NCBI GenBank assembly: GCA_050944455.1
Contig: JBMNRC010000006.1
Coordinates: 52,722 to 116,721 of the forward strand
Reading direction: 5' to 3'
From: Anthropogastromicrobium sp050944455
GTDB taxonomy: Bacteria > Bacillota > Clostridia > Lachnospirales > Lachnospiraceae
DNA length: 64,000 bases
Shown piece after piece: positions 43,522 through 51,997 of this stretch. Both the position numbers and the translations under genes were made by a program. The notes beneath the pieces were generated by a model. The model made no database searches. It had not been told where the DNA came from and worked only from the letters and a program-made list of their open reading frames with translations. Positions within the stretch are counted from its first letter, which is position 1. Each line of letters starts with the position of its first letter.

Positions 43522-43800
43522 CCGGCGTTCCCGCCGGCCGGAATCCCCCTGCCTGACTGATTACTGTCCGGTCATAAGGCCGATGTGCCCTTCCGGCTGT
43601 TCTGCCGATGGGGCCGCCATGCCGGCCTGCTGCGGAGCGATCGTGCTGCCGGTGTACCCTTCCGGCTGCTCCGCCGGTTGGGGCCGGCGTTCCCGCCGGC
43701 CGAAATCTCGTGCCTGACTGATTACTGCCCGATCGCGCTGCCGGTGTACCCTTCCGGCTGCTCCGCCGGCCGGAATCCTGCTGCCGACCGTTTACTGCCC
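43521..43800. repeat. Repeat array built from the 3' end of the ABC exporter gene
   Basis: Blocks such as gccggcgttcccgccggcc (43521 and 43682) and tgcctgactgattactg (43551 and 43711) recur with a period of about 161 bases, and cccttccggctg recurs at about 43587, 43658 and 43749. On the minus strand these blocks encode AEQPEGYTGSAIGQ* or AEQPEGHIGLMTGQ*, echoing the real exporter end YTGNAIGQ*. They look like tandem duplication of that gene's tail followed by drift. Confidence 0.8.
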
Positions 43801-45741
43801 GATCGCGTTTCCGGTATACAGCTGATAGTAGCGGCCCTTCTGCTCAAGCAGCTGTTCGTGGGTTCCGCGCTCGATGATGCGTCCCTGCTCCAGAACCATG
43901 ATGCAGTCGCTGTTACGGACGGTAGAAAGCCTGTGGGCAATGACAAAAGTCGTCCGGCCAGCCATCAGCTTGTCCATGCCGTCCTGGACAATCTTCTCGG
44001 TTCTGGTATCGATGGAGCTGGTTGCCTCGTCCAGAATCAGCACCGGCGGATCCGCCACGGCCGTTCGGGCGATAGCGAGCAGCTGACGCTGGCCCTGGGA
44101 CAGGTTCGCGCCGTCGCCCTTGAGCATCGTATCATATCCCTGCGGCAGCCGCTGGATAAAACCGTCGGCGTTGGCCAGCCTTGCCGCTGCCTCAACCTCC
44201 TCGTCGGTCGCGTCAAGCCTGCCGTAACGGATGTTCTCGCGGACCGTTCCGGTAAACAGGTGGGTATCCTGAAGAACGATGCCCAGCGAGCGGCGCAGGT
44301 CCTGCTTTCTGATCTTGTAGATATTGATGCCGTCGTAACGGATCTTTCCATCCTGGATATCGTAGAAACGGTTGATCAGGTTGGTGATGGTCGTCTTGCC
44401 GGCTCCGGTGGAACCGACGAAAGCGATCTTCTGGCCCGGTTCCGCGTAAAGCGAGACGTCGTGCAGAACCGTCTTTTCAGGCACATAGCCGAAATTGACA
44501 TGTTCAAAGACAATCTCGCCCTTCATCGGCGTGTAGGTGACGGTCCCGTCCGCCTTGTGAGGATGCTTCCACGCCCACATGCCCGTGCGCTCCGGGACTT
44601 CGACGATCTCGCCGTTCTCTCCCTCTTTCGCGCGGACAAGCTTGACGTAGCCCTCGTCGCTCTCAGGCTGCTCGTCCAGCAGTTTGAAAATACGCTCCGC
44701 GCCGGCCAGAGCCATGACGATGGAGTTGACCTGCATGCTGACCTGGTTGATCGGCATGCTGAAGCTCTTGTTGAAGGTCAGGAAGCTGGCCAGTTTTCCG
44801 ATGGTCAGGCCGGTCCACCCGTTCAGGGCAAGAACGCCGCCGATGGTCGCGCACAGCACGTAGCTCATGTTTCCGAGCTGGGCGTTGATCGGGCCTACCA
44901 CGTTGCCGTAGCGGTTCGCGAGGTTCGCGTGCTCGAACAGGTTGTCGTTGCGGGTCTTGAAATCCTTCTCCGCCCTCTGCTCGTGGCAGAATACCTTGAC
45001 GACCTTCTGGCCGTTGATCATCTCCTCGATATAGCCGTTGACATTGCCGAGCGCTCTCTGCTGCTCCGTAAAGTGAATGGACGAAAGCCGGGTGACCTTC
45101 GTGGTAACCAGCAGGATAACCGCGACCATGCCAAGGGTGACCAGCGTCAGGGGAATGCTCAGGATAATCATGCAGACCAGCACCGCCACAATCGTGATGG
45201 ACGAGTTGATCAGCTGCGGGATCGACTGGCTGATCATCTGGCGCAGCGTATCGATATCGTTGGTGTAGACCGACATGATATCGCCGTGGGAATGCTGGTC
45301 AAAGTAGCGGATCGGCAGCGTTTCCATGTGCTCGAACAGGTCGTTGCGCATATCGCGCTGAACGCCCTGGGAAACAACAATCTGAAGAAGCTGCTGCGCG
45401 TAAGTGGCGATAATACCGCAGGCATAGAATGCGCCGACCCTGGCGATCGCCTGCAGGAGCGCGCTGAAATCAGGGTGATCCTGCCCGATCAGGGGAAGAA
45501 TATAGTCGTCGATCAGGCGCTGGGTGAACATCGTTCCCTGCACGCTTGCGAGAACGGAAATGACAATGCAGACGATAATGCCGATGAACTGGAACTTATA
45601 CCCGTGCATGATGTATTTCATCAGCCGTCCGAAAATCTTTCCCGGGTTCTGCACGCTGGCCTTTACCCTGACGCCTCTCGGAGGACGCCCGTCGCTGACC
45701 GGACGCGCCTGTCCCTGTCTGTTCTGCTCGTTCTCAGCCAT
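43792..45741 (-). CDS. Heterodimeric ABC exporter, catalytically competent half
   Basis: This 649-residue fused permease-ATPase has six membrane helices in the first 330 residues and a nucleotide-binding domain with Walker A GSTGAGKTT, signature LSQGQRQL and Walker B VLILDEATSS, where the Glu is the catalytic base. It pairs with the product of the next upstream gene, whose start and stop share one base (TGATG), to form a BmrCD/LmrCD-type drug exporter. Several copies of its 3' coding end are found just downstream (see repeat). Cytoplasmic membrane. Substrates are unknown, but the MarR gene upstream suggests drug-inducible export. Confidence 0.94.
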   Translation of the reverse strand: MAENEQNRQGQARPVSDGRPPRGVRVKASVQNPGKIFGRLMKYIMHGYKFQFIGIIVCIVISVLASVQGTMFTQRLIDDYILPLIGQDHPDFSALLQAIARVGAFYACGIIATYAQQLLQIVVSQGVQRDMRNDLFEHMETLPIRYFDQHSHGDIMSVYTNDIDTLRQMISQSIPQLINSSITIVAVLVCMIILSIPLTLVTLGMVAVILLVTTKVTRLSSIHFTEQQRALGNVNGYIEEMINGQKVVKVFCHEQRAEKDFKTRNDNLFEHANLANRYGNVVGPINAQLGNMSYVLCATIGGVLALNGWTGLTIGKLASFLTFNKSFSMPINQVSMQVNSIVMALAGAERIFKLLDEQPESDEGYVKLVRAKEGENGEIVEVPERTGMWAWKHPHKADGTVTYTPMKGEIVFEHVNFGYVPEKTVLHDVSLYAEPGQKIAFVGSTGAGKTTITNLINRFYDIQDGKIRYDGINIYKIRKQDLRRSLGIVLQDTHLFTGTVRENIRYGRLDATDEEVEAAARLANADGFIQRLPQGYDTMLKGDGANLSQGQRQLLAIARTAVADPPVLILDEATSSIDTRTEKIVQDGMDKLMAGRTTFVIAHRLSTVRNSDCIMVLEQGRIIERGTHEQLLEQKGRYYQLYTGNAIGQ

Positions 45742-47501
45742 CAGTCCTCGCCTCCCTTCTCATCAAAGTCGCCGCTTCCGCCGGTTTTCTGCTCTGTGTA
45801 GATCTCCTGGTAAATCTTGTTGTTCGCCAGGAGGTTCTCCGGCGTATCAAACGCGGCGATCCTGCCTTCGTCCATGATGATCACGCGGTCAGCGTCTTCG
45901 ACGCTGGCGATACGCTGGGCGATGATCAGTTTGGTGACGTCCGGCCGCTCCTCCCGGAAAGCTTTGCGGATTTTGGCGTCCGTCGCGGTATCGACAGCGC
46001 TGGTGCTGTCGTCCAGAATCAGGATCTTCGGATTCTTCAGGAGCGCCCTTGCGATGCACAGGCGCTGTTTCTGCCCGCCGGACACGTTTGTGCCGCCCTG
46101 ATCGATCCAGGTATTGTACCCGTCCGGGAATTTTTCGATAAACTCATCCGCGCAGGCGAGGCGGCAGGCTTCCTGGCACTGTTCGTCCGTCGCCTGCTCG
46201 TTGCCCCAGCGCAGGTTGTCGTAGATAGTTCCGGAGAACAGCTCGTTCTTCTGCAGAACCATGGAAACCTGGTTGCGGAGCGCTTCCATGTCGTATTTGC
46301 GGACGTCCAGCCCTCCGACGCTGATGCTGCCGGAGGAGACGTCGTACAGTCTCGGGATGAGGCTCACCAGCGTCGATTTCGCGGATCCGGTCGCCCCGAG
46401 GATTCCGACGGTCTCGCCGGACCGGATGTCCAGGGAGACGTCATCCAGCACAGGTCTCGGGCTGTTCGGATTGTAGCGGAAGGAAACATGGTCGAACCGG
46501 ATGCTTCCGTCCGGTACGGTTTCCACCGGATTCTCCGGGTTGGTAAGACTGCTCTTTTCGTTGAGGACTTCGGCGATACGCTCGGCGCTCGCGGCGGACA
46601 TCGTGATCATGACGAAGATCATGGAAACCATCATCAGGCTGGTCAGGATGTTCATGCAGTAGGTGAGCAGACTCATCAGGTTTCCGGTGGTGAGCGTGTC
46701 GGAGACAATCATCTTCGCTCCGATATAGCTGATCAGGAGGATGGTTGTGTAGATAGCCGTCGACATCGCCGGGCTGTTGATCGCCAGCACTCTCTCTGCC
46801 TTGCTGAACAGATCGTGAACCAGCCCGCTGGTCTTTTTGAACTTTTTGATCTCGTAATCCTCGCGGACATTGGCTTTGACCACGCGGATCGCCGAGACAT
46901 TTTCCTGAACGCTCTCGTTGAGGGCGTCATATGTCTTGAAAATCCTGCGGAAGGTCTTCATGGTCCTGCTGGCGATAAAGAACAGAAGGAAGCCGAGGAT
47001 CAGCACGACAACCAGGAAGATCGAGGCAATGGGCGGGCTGATCAGGAAGGACAGGAACATCGCGGCGATGAGGGTGAATGGCGCGCGGACGGTGATTCTC
47101 AAAATCATCTGGTAAGCGTTCTGGACGTTCGTGACGTCCGTGGTGAGCCTCGTCACCAGGCCGGCAGTGCTGAACTTGTCGATGTTGGCGAAAGAAAAAG
47201 TCTGGATATTGTTGTACATGGCTTCGCGCAGGTTTCTGGCAAAGCCGGTGGAAGCCCGGGCGCCGAAAAAGCCGCCGCCGAAACCGGCTGACAGCGAAAC
47301 GCAGGCGCACAGCACCATCCAGGCTCCCGTCTGGTAGATGACCGACATATTGCCGGCCATGATGCCCTCATCGACGATTCTCGCCATCAACAGCGGGATG
47401 ATCATCTCCATGACGACCTCAAGCGCCATGCAGATCGGCGTGATAATGCTGTCCCGTTTGAATTCCTTTACATAAGCTGCGAGTGTTTTGATCGTGCTCA
47501 C
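45741..47501 (-). CDS. Heterodimeric ABC exporter, degenerate half
   Basis: This 586-residue half-transporter has six helices and an ATPase domain with Walker A GATGSAKSTL, signature VSGGQKQRL and Walker B ILILDDSTSAVD. The catalytic Glu is replaced by Asp, as in the non-hydrolysing half of heterodimeric exporters. It overlaps the MarR gene by four bases and shares one base with the partner gene, so all three are one operon. Together the halves probably pump lipophilic drugs or lipids. Confidence 0.93.
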   Translation of the reverse strand: MSTIKTLAAYVKEFKRDSIITPICMALEVVMEMIIPLLMARIVDEGIMAGNMSVIYQTGAWMVLCACVSLSAGFGGGFFGARASTGFARNLREAMYNNIQTFSFANIDKFSTAGLVTRLTTDVTNVQNAYQMILRITVRAPFTLIAAMFLSFLISPPIASIFLVVVLILGFLLFFIASRTMKTFRRIFKTYDALNESVQENVSAIRVVKANVREDYEIKKFKKTSGLVHDLFSKAERVLAINSPAMSTAIYTTILLISYIGAKMIVSDTLTTGNLMSLLTYCMNILTSLMMVSMIFVMITMSAASAERIAEVLNEKSSLTNPENPVETVPDGSIRFDHVSFRYNPNSPRPVLDDVSLDIRSGETVGILGATGSAKSTLVSLIPRLYDVSSGSISVGGLDVRKYDMEALRNQVSMVLQKNELFSGTIYDNLRWGNEQATDEQCQEACRLACADEFIEKFPDGYNTWIDQGGTNVSGGQKQRLCIARALLKNPKILILDDSTSAVDTATDAKIRKAFREERPDVTKLIIAQRIASVEDADRVIIMDEGRIAAFDTPENLLANNKIYQEIYTEQKTGGSGDFDEKGGED

Positions 47502-48037
47502 GCGGGATCACTCTCCTTTCTGATCGATAACTTTCCCTGCCCCTCTGCGGCGGACAGGCCGGCGCATTTTGCCTTCCCGCCCTCCAGGTTTCTGCGGACG
47601 ATCTCAAGCAGGCGGAACAGTTCCTCAAATTCCTCGTTGGACATGCCCTGCCTCATGAGCTCTTCCGTTTTTCGGATTCGCTGGCGTGTAGCCTTCTCGG
47701 CGTCCATGGCCTTCCGGGTGATGCTCACCCGCTTGAGCCTGGCGTCGCCTTCCACAGGTGTTCTGACGATATATCCGTTTTTCTCCATGGCTTTGAGCGT
47801 GGATGAAATTGTGGCCCTCGACGTATGCAGGGCGGCCTCAATGTCCCGCTGGAAGATATCGCGCCCCTGGCTGTGCACCAGATAGCGGATAATCCATGTC
47901 TGCATTTTCGTCGGCGGCTCGGGCTCCAGGTTTTTTTCCGTCTCAGCCCGTCTCGTGTCGATCAGGTTGTTGATCACATGAATTTCAAACCCGAGGTGCC
48001 TGTGTCTCTCCCGCTCGTCAAATTCACTGTCGGACAT
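47498..48037 (-). CDS. MarR-family transcriptional regulator
   Basis: This 179-residue regulator has the winged helix of MarR (RDIFQRDIEAALHTSRATISS and the wing VRTPVEGDARLKRVSI). It is the first gene of the ABC exporter operon and most likely represses it, being released by a ligand. A near-palindrome at 48137-48175 upstream could be its operator. The start MSDSEFDER has GGAGATC ahead. Inducer unknown. Confidence 0.93.
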   Translation of the reverse strand: MSDSEFDERERHRHLGFEIHVINNLIDTRRAETEKNLEPEPPTKMQTWIIRYLVHSQGRDIFQRDIEAALHTSRATISSTLKAMEKNGYIVRTPVEGDARLKRVSITRKAMDAEKATRQRIRKTEELMRQGMSNEEFEELFRLLEIVRRNLEGGKAKCAGLSAAEGQGKLSIRKESDPA

Positions 48038-48136
48038 TGCGGATCTCCTTTCTTCTGTTCTGGTTCCGCTGACCTGCCGGATGCCGGGTTTCCTTACATC
48101 CGGCGATAGATGTTCGGTATCTTACAGTTTTTCAGT

Positions 48137-48175
48137 TTACAGTTAGTATCCTGACTGTCAGTATCCTAATTGTAA
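48137..48175. promoter_or_regulatory. MarR operator candidate
   Basis: A 39-base near-palindrome has ttacagttag and ctaattgtaa at its ends and two agtatcct direct repeats inside. It lies about 100 bases upstream of the marR-type gene. A plausible dimer or double-dimer site for an autoregulated repressor. The rest of the 48038-48460 gap shows no gene. Confidence 0.65.
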
Positions 48176-48460
48176 GGCTCCGAACGATCTCTATTATATT
48201 CCTTCCGTCTCCGATGTCAACAGGGCATAATCGCAAAAAAATTTCTTTTCCTGCCCGGATATTCCGGCACTCTGGCACACGCGATAAAGGCCCGTCCTCT
48301 CCGGATGACAGATCCTCTCTTTGCCGGACATCCTGTAAAGGAGCGGGAACCGCCGTCTTTCTGAACGGGCCTTGTATTATCTTTCAGACGTATCTCAACG
48401 AATCGCCTGGGGAATTCGTGCTGCTTCTTTTATCTTATTTTCTGTTGTTCATTCTTCTGT

Positions 48461-50017
48461 TCATTCTTCGCTCTCAATCCTGCTTCTCACATCCGCGATG
48501 GTGAGATTTTTCTCCCGCGCGATTTTCGCGATGTCCTCATATTCCGGCTTCTGCCGGATGACGCCGTATCCCGCGCTCCCCTTGAAGCGGACCGGGCCGA
48601 ATTCTGTGCTGCGCACTTTTTCAGAGCGTGAAAGCACATACCTGCGGCAGAGCCGCTCGCGGACGCCGAGCGTCGTTGTATTGCGGAACAGCGCTTCGAT
48701 CACCGCCTTTTTGTGATCTTCCTTCACGAGCACGGTGAGCATCACGCCGGGACGGTTTTTCTTCATCATAATAGATTCGGTGAACACATCAACAGCTCCC
48801 GCTTCCCAGAGGCGCTCCTCGGCGAAACTGATCTCTTCAGGCGTACAGTCGTCGAGATTGCACACCAGTTCCACGACATGGTCTTCGTATTCGCCCGGCG
48901 CGGTTTCAACCGGTTCCGGACCGTTCTGCGCCGGTGCCGCGCCGGCAGCCGACGAGTCTGCGGAAGTTCTGCTGCCCGCGGAAGTTACGGTTCCGGCAAA
49001 CGATTCTCCGAGCACGGCCCTCACGACATTGGCGGCCGGAAAATCCTTCATGCCGCATCCATAGCCGATCGCGTCCGCCGACATCACCGGCATTCCGCCG
49101 AAACTGTCGGCGTAATGGCGGAGCAGGGCCGCGCCGGTCGGCGTGCAGAGTTCTCCGCGGATATCGGTGCTGTAGGTCGGGACTCCGCGCAGAATATACG
49201 CCGTCGCAGGAGCCGGAACCGGAAGAATCCCGTGCGCGCAGCGGACTTCGCCGCTCCCGACCTGAATCGGGGAAACGACAACCTGTTCCGGCGAGATCTT
49301 TTCCATCAGGATCGCCGCGCCGGCGATATCCGCGAGCGCGTCAAGCGTTCCCACTTCATGAAAATGAATCTGGTCCACCGGAACACCGTGGGCATGGCTC
49401 TCCGCCTGGGCAATCAGGCTGTAGACAGACTCGATGTCGCCCTTCACCTTCGCGGAGACATCCAGCGCGTCGATGCGCTTTCTCATGTCCGCGAGCGATG
49501 TGTGGTGATGGTGGTGATGGCCCTCGTGATCATGGCCGTGTTCGCCGCGGCTGTGACCGTCGTGGTCATGGTCGTCATCGCCGTGGCTGTGACCGTTGTG
49601 ATCATGGTCGTCATCGCCGTGGTCATGGACGTCATGATCATCATCGCCGTGGCTGTGACCGATATGATTGTCGTCGTCATCGCCGTGACCGCGGCTGTCA
49701 TGATCGTGGTCGTCATCGTGATCCTCAGGATCATGGGTATGCTCCGCGGGCGTGATTCCGTCCGCGCACGCGGGCGCGGCGTGATCCTGCACGTCCTGGC
49801 TTTCCTCTTCCTCCCCGTTCACCGTGACCTTCACGTGTGTCGCCAGGATTCCGCATTTGGTCATCTTCTCCTTTGAAACAGTCACCCCCGGCAGCCCGAG
49901 GCTGTTCATCCGGCTGATGAATTCGTCCTGTTCCTTCTCCGGCAGGAGTTCCAGGAGAGCCGCCGTGATCATGTCCCCGGCCGCTCCCATATTGCATTCC
50001 AGATAAAGCGTTCTCAT
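48461..50017 (-). CDS. larC: Nickel-pincer cofactor nickel-insertion protein LarC, with His/Asp-rich loop
   Basis: LarC (518 residues, single frame) inserts nickel in the pincer cofactor of lactate racemase. The N-terminal MRTLYLECNMGAAGDM and the DUF111-type body (VDQIHFHEVGTLDALADI) are clear. Between residues about 90 and 165 there is a highly repetitive His/Asp/Gly stretch (HDHDSRGHGDDDDNH onward) that could bind Ni2+ or Zn2+. Lactobacillus larC is split by frameshifting, but here it is one continuous frame. larB, larE and larA are not near in the window. LarC may act for another nickel enzyme. Confidence 0.88.
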   Translation of the reverse strand: MRTLYLECNMGAAGDMITAALLELLPEKEQDEFISRMNSLGLPGVTVSKEKMTKCGILATHVKVTVNGEEEESQDVQDHAAPACADGITPAEHTHDPEDHDDDHDHDSRGHGDDDDNHIGHSHGDDDHDVHDHGDDDHDHNGHSHGDDDHDHDGHSRGEHGHDHEGHHHHHHTSLADMRKRIDALDVSAKVKGDIESVYSLIAQAESHAHGVPVDQIHFHEVGTLDALADIAGAAILMEKISPEQVVVSPIQVGSGEVRCAHGILPVPAPATAYILRGVPTYSTDIRGELCTPTGAALLRHYADSFGGMPVMSADAIGYGCGMKDFPAANVVRAVLGESFAGTVTSAGSRTSADSSAAGAAPAQNGPEPVETAPGEYEDHVVELVCNLDDCTPEEISFAEERLWEAGAVDVFTESIMMKKNRPGVMLTVLVKEDHKKAVIEALFRNTTTLGVRERLCRRYVLSRSEKVRSTEFGPVRFKGSAGYGVIRQKPEYEDIAKIAREKNLTIADVRSRIESEE

Positions 50018-50135
50018 TTCTCTTCTTTCCGGCGGAAATCCGTTTTCCGCCTCTCCTCCTTTGTCTCTGCGTCACCGCAGGTATCGTCGGACCGGTGTTC
50101 TCAGCCCGGTTCTCCTTGCATCCCTGTATCCGGGA

Positions 50136-50549
50136 TTACTCCACAGAACCGGAATTTTCCGGATCATCCCTGAGTGCAGGGCTTTCCGCGCCTTCCCCTG
50201 GGCGATATTGGCCAGAATCACCCATGGGGCCGGGGCTGCCCGGGCTTCCCGCGGATTCAGCCGCTCCGGCGTTCCCAATGCTGTCCACAACCCGGACATG
50301 AACAAGATCGTTTTCCTCCGCGGCATCGAAAAGCATTCTCAGCGTGCGGTCTGTGAGCCTGGCTTTCTCCGGCGTCGAATGATCCGGAACCGTCTCGATG
50401 ATCAGACCGTCCGGCCACACGGTGAGCACATCATACAAAGCGTCCAGGTTGCGGCCGTAATAAGCCGGAAGTTTCAGGTTCCGCTCCAGATAATCGTGCA
50501 GCGCACCGCTGTCCGCGATCCGCCGGAAATCAATGATCAGTCTCTGCAT
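50136..50549 (-). CDS. Barstar-family RNase inhibitor
   Basis: This 137-residue protein is a barstar homologue: LKLPAYYGRNLDALYDVL matches the barnase-binding loop/helix of barstar, with the key Asp (position 39 in barstar) present. In the helix where barstar has Glu76 the residue aligned here is Asp, in my alignment. About 45 extra C-terminal residues (SAGSPGSPGPMGDSGQ region) are low-complexity and not part of the fold. It lies 223 bases downstream of a barnase gene, same strand. It should neutralise that RNase in the cytoplasm. Confidence 0.9.
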   Translation of the reverse strand: MQRLIIDFRRIADSGALHDYLERNLKLPAYYGRNLDALYDVLTVWPDGLIIETVPDHSTPEKARLTDRTLRMLFDAAEENDLVHVRVVDSIGNAGAAESAGSPGSPGPMGDSGQYRPGEGAESPALRDDPENSGSVE

Positions 50550-50772
50550 ACCCTTACATCCTGTCTTTCCGTTTTTCGCCCGTCAGCGCGAAAGTTCATC
50601 AGCCGATCATGGGAACCGGCAGGCCAGCGGTCCGATTTGACTTCAGCCGGACGAAAATCCCATAGAAAACCAGCCGCTGGAAATCGCGGGTCCGCGGGAC
50701 TGCGGGAATCCGTCACAGCGGGCAGGGCAGATTCCGGCAGCCGGCAGCGTCCGGCGGAATCAGCGTTTGCGG

Positions 50773-51417
50773 TTACTCTTCCCCATAGAGAAGCTCAAAG
50801 GTGTTGTAATGATCTTCCGTATAGTAGATCAGGCCGTCGCTGGAGTAGACAATTCTCTTCGAATTTCTGTAACCGCCGGTATAGTCGATGTCGCACTCCC
50901 GGTAAACGCGGCCGTCAGCCTCGGGCAGATTTCCCTCATAGTTCCCGAAGCGGTCCCCTCCGATGCTCTTGCCCGGGGCCACCTCGTACAGATTTCCGCT
51001 GCGGGAATCCCAGCCCAGGGCTTTCGCTTCGCTCTTGGTGATGTAGTTGTCCGGCAGGTGCCCGTAAAGATGGATATACAGCGCTACTTCGTCTTTCGAA
51101 GTATACTCGCCGTCCTCAGAAACTGACGCGGTACTTTCAGAACCGGCAGCCGTTCCTGCATCTGCGGTCTGCGCCTCTGTCTGTCCGGAAGCGGCTTGAT
51201 TCACGCCGCCTGACGCGGTCACCTTCCCGCTGTCTGCTGTTGTCTGCTCCCCGCTGTCCGCCTCCTGCGCGATCTGAACCACCGATGAAGGCTGCGCGGT
51301 CTGCGCCGTATTCCGGAGTCCGCAGCCGGTAAACAGCACCGACAATACCAGCGCAAATGACGCCAGGATCAGTCGGATCCCCCGCAGCTTTCCGTGTTCT
51401 GAATGCTTGCTCTTCAT
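50773..51417 (-). CDS. Barnase-type guanyl-preferring ribonuclease with lipoprotein-like signal
   Basis: This 214-residue protein has a signal ending LVLSVLFTGC (lipobox-like), a 70-residue Thr/Ser/Ala/Gln linker and a barnase domain. The domain aligns without gaps to barnase: HLPDNYITKSEAKALGW (Lys27), VAPGKSIGGD, RECDIDYTGGYRNSKRIVY (Glu73, Arg83, Arg87) and EDHYNTF (His102). All catalytic residues are kept. Where barnase has Arg59 this protein has Tyr (RFGNYEG). The start at MKSKHSEH has AGAGGG ahead. It would be an exported, probably lipid-anchored RNase, with cytoplasmic barstar made from the next gene. Confidence 0.92.
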   Translation of the reverse strand: MKSKHSEHGKLRGIRLILASFALVLSVLFTGCGLRNTAQTAQPSSVVQIAQEADSGEQTTADSGKVTASGGVNQAASGQTEAQTADAGTAAGSESTASVSEDGEYTSKDEVALYIHLYGHLPDNYITKSEAKALGWDSRSGNLYEVAPGKSIGGDRFGNYEGNLPEADGRVYRECDIDYTGGYRNSKRIVYSSDGLIYYTEDHYNTFELLYGEE

Positions 51418-51446
51418 CTCATTCCCTCTTTCTGGCAGCGGCGGCG

Positions 51447-51971
51447 TCACTGCTGCGGATCCGGTTCCGACGGATGCATGATGATATCCGCCGTCACCGC
51501 GCGGGTCACCCTGATCAGATCCCGCGGATTGATCAGGATCTGGCTTCCCAGCCGTCCGCCGCTGATGTAGATGCGGTCGAAATTGAGGGCGGACTCATGG
51601 ATGACCGTCGGATACTGTTTTTTCATGCCGATCGGCGTACAGCCTCCGCGGATGTACCCGGTCACCGCGTTGATTTCCTTCACCGGGACCATCTCCACGG
51701 ATTTTTCCCCTACCGTCTTCGCGCAGACCTTCAGGTCAAGCTCCTCGGCAACCGGAAGCACGAACACGTAGTACTTTCTGCTCCTGCCGACCAGCACCAG
51801 GGTTTTGAAAGACTGCGCGTAATCCTGCCCGAGCTGGTCCGCCACATGCACTCCGTCGATAAACTCATCGCACTGGTACAGGTTCTCCTCGTAGGGAATC
51901 CCGTTCCTGTCGAGGATGCGCATGGCGTTTGTTTTCAGTTCTTTGTTCTGATCGCTCTTCTGTTTTCCCAT
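51447..51971 (-). CDS. ybaK: Cys-tRNA(Pro)/YbaK-type deacylase
   Basis: This 174-residue YbaK/EbsC protein removes mischarged amino acids (chiefly Cys) from tRNA-Pro. Family residues are QDYAQSFKTLVLVG with the catalytic Lys, the VPVKEINAVTGYIRGG loop and SGGRLGSQILINPRDLI. The start ATG GKQKSDQ is used because the upstream frame lies inside lgt and is not protein-like; the site AAAGAA is weak. It lies 26 bases after lgt and 29 bases before the barnase gene. Confidence 0.9.
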   Translation of the reverse strand: MGKQKSDQNKELKTNAMRILDRNGIPYEENLYQCDEFIDGVHVADQLGQDYAQSFKTLVLVGRSRKYYVFVLPVAEELDLKVCAKTVGEKSVEMVPVKEINAVTGYIRGGCTPIGMKKQYPTVIHESALNFDRIYISGGRLGSQILINPRDLIRVTRAVTADIIMHPSEPDPQQ

Positions 51972-51997
51972 AATATTCTTTAGTATTCGGCATTCTG

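Noticed and set aside
43585..45801. Plus-strand open frame of 738 codons opposite the ABC exporter
   Set aside because: Antisense of the exporter; no motifs of its own.
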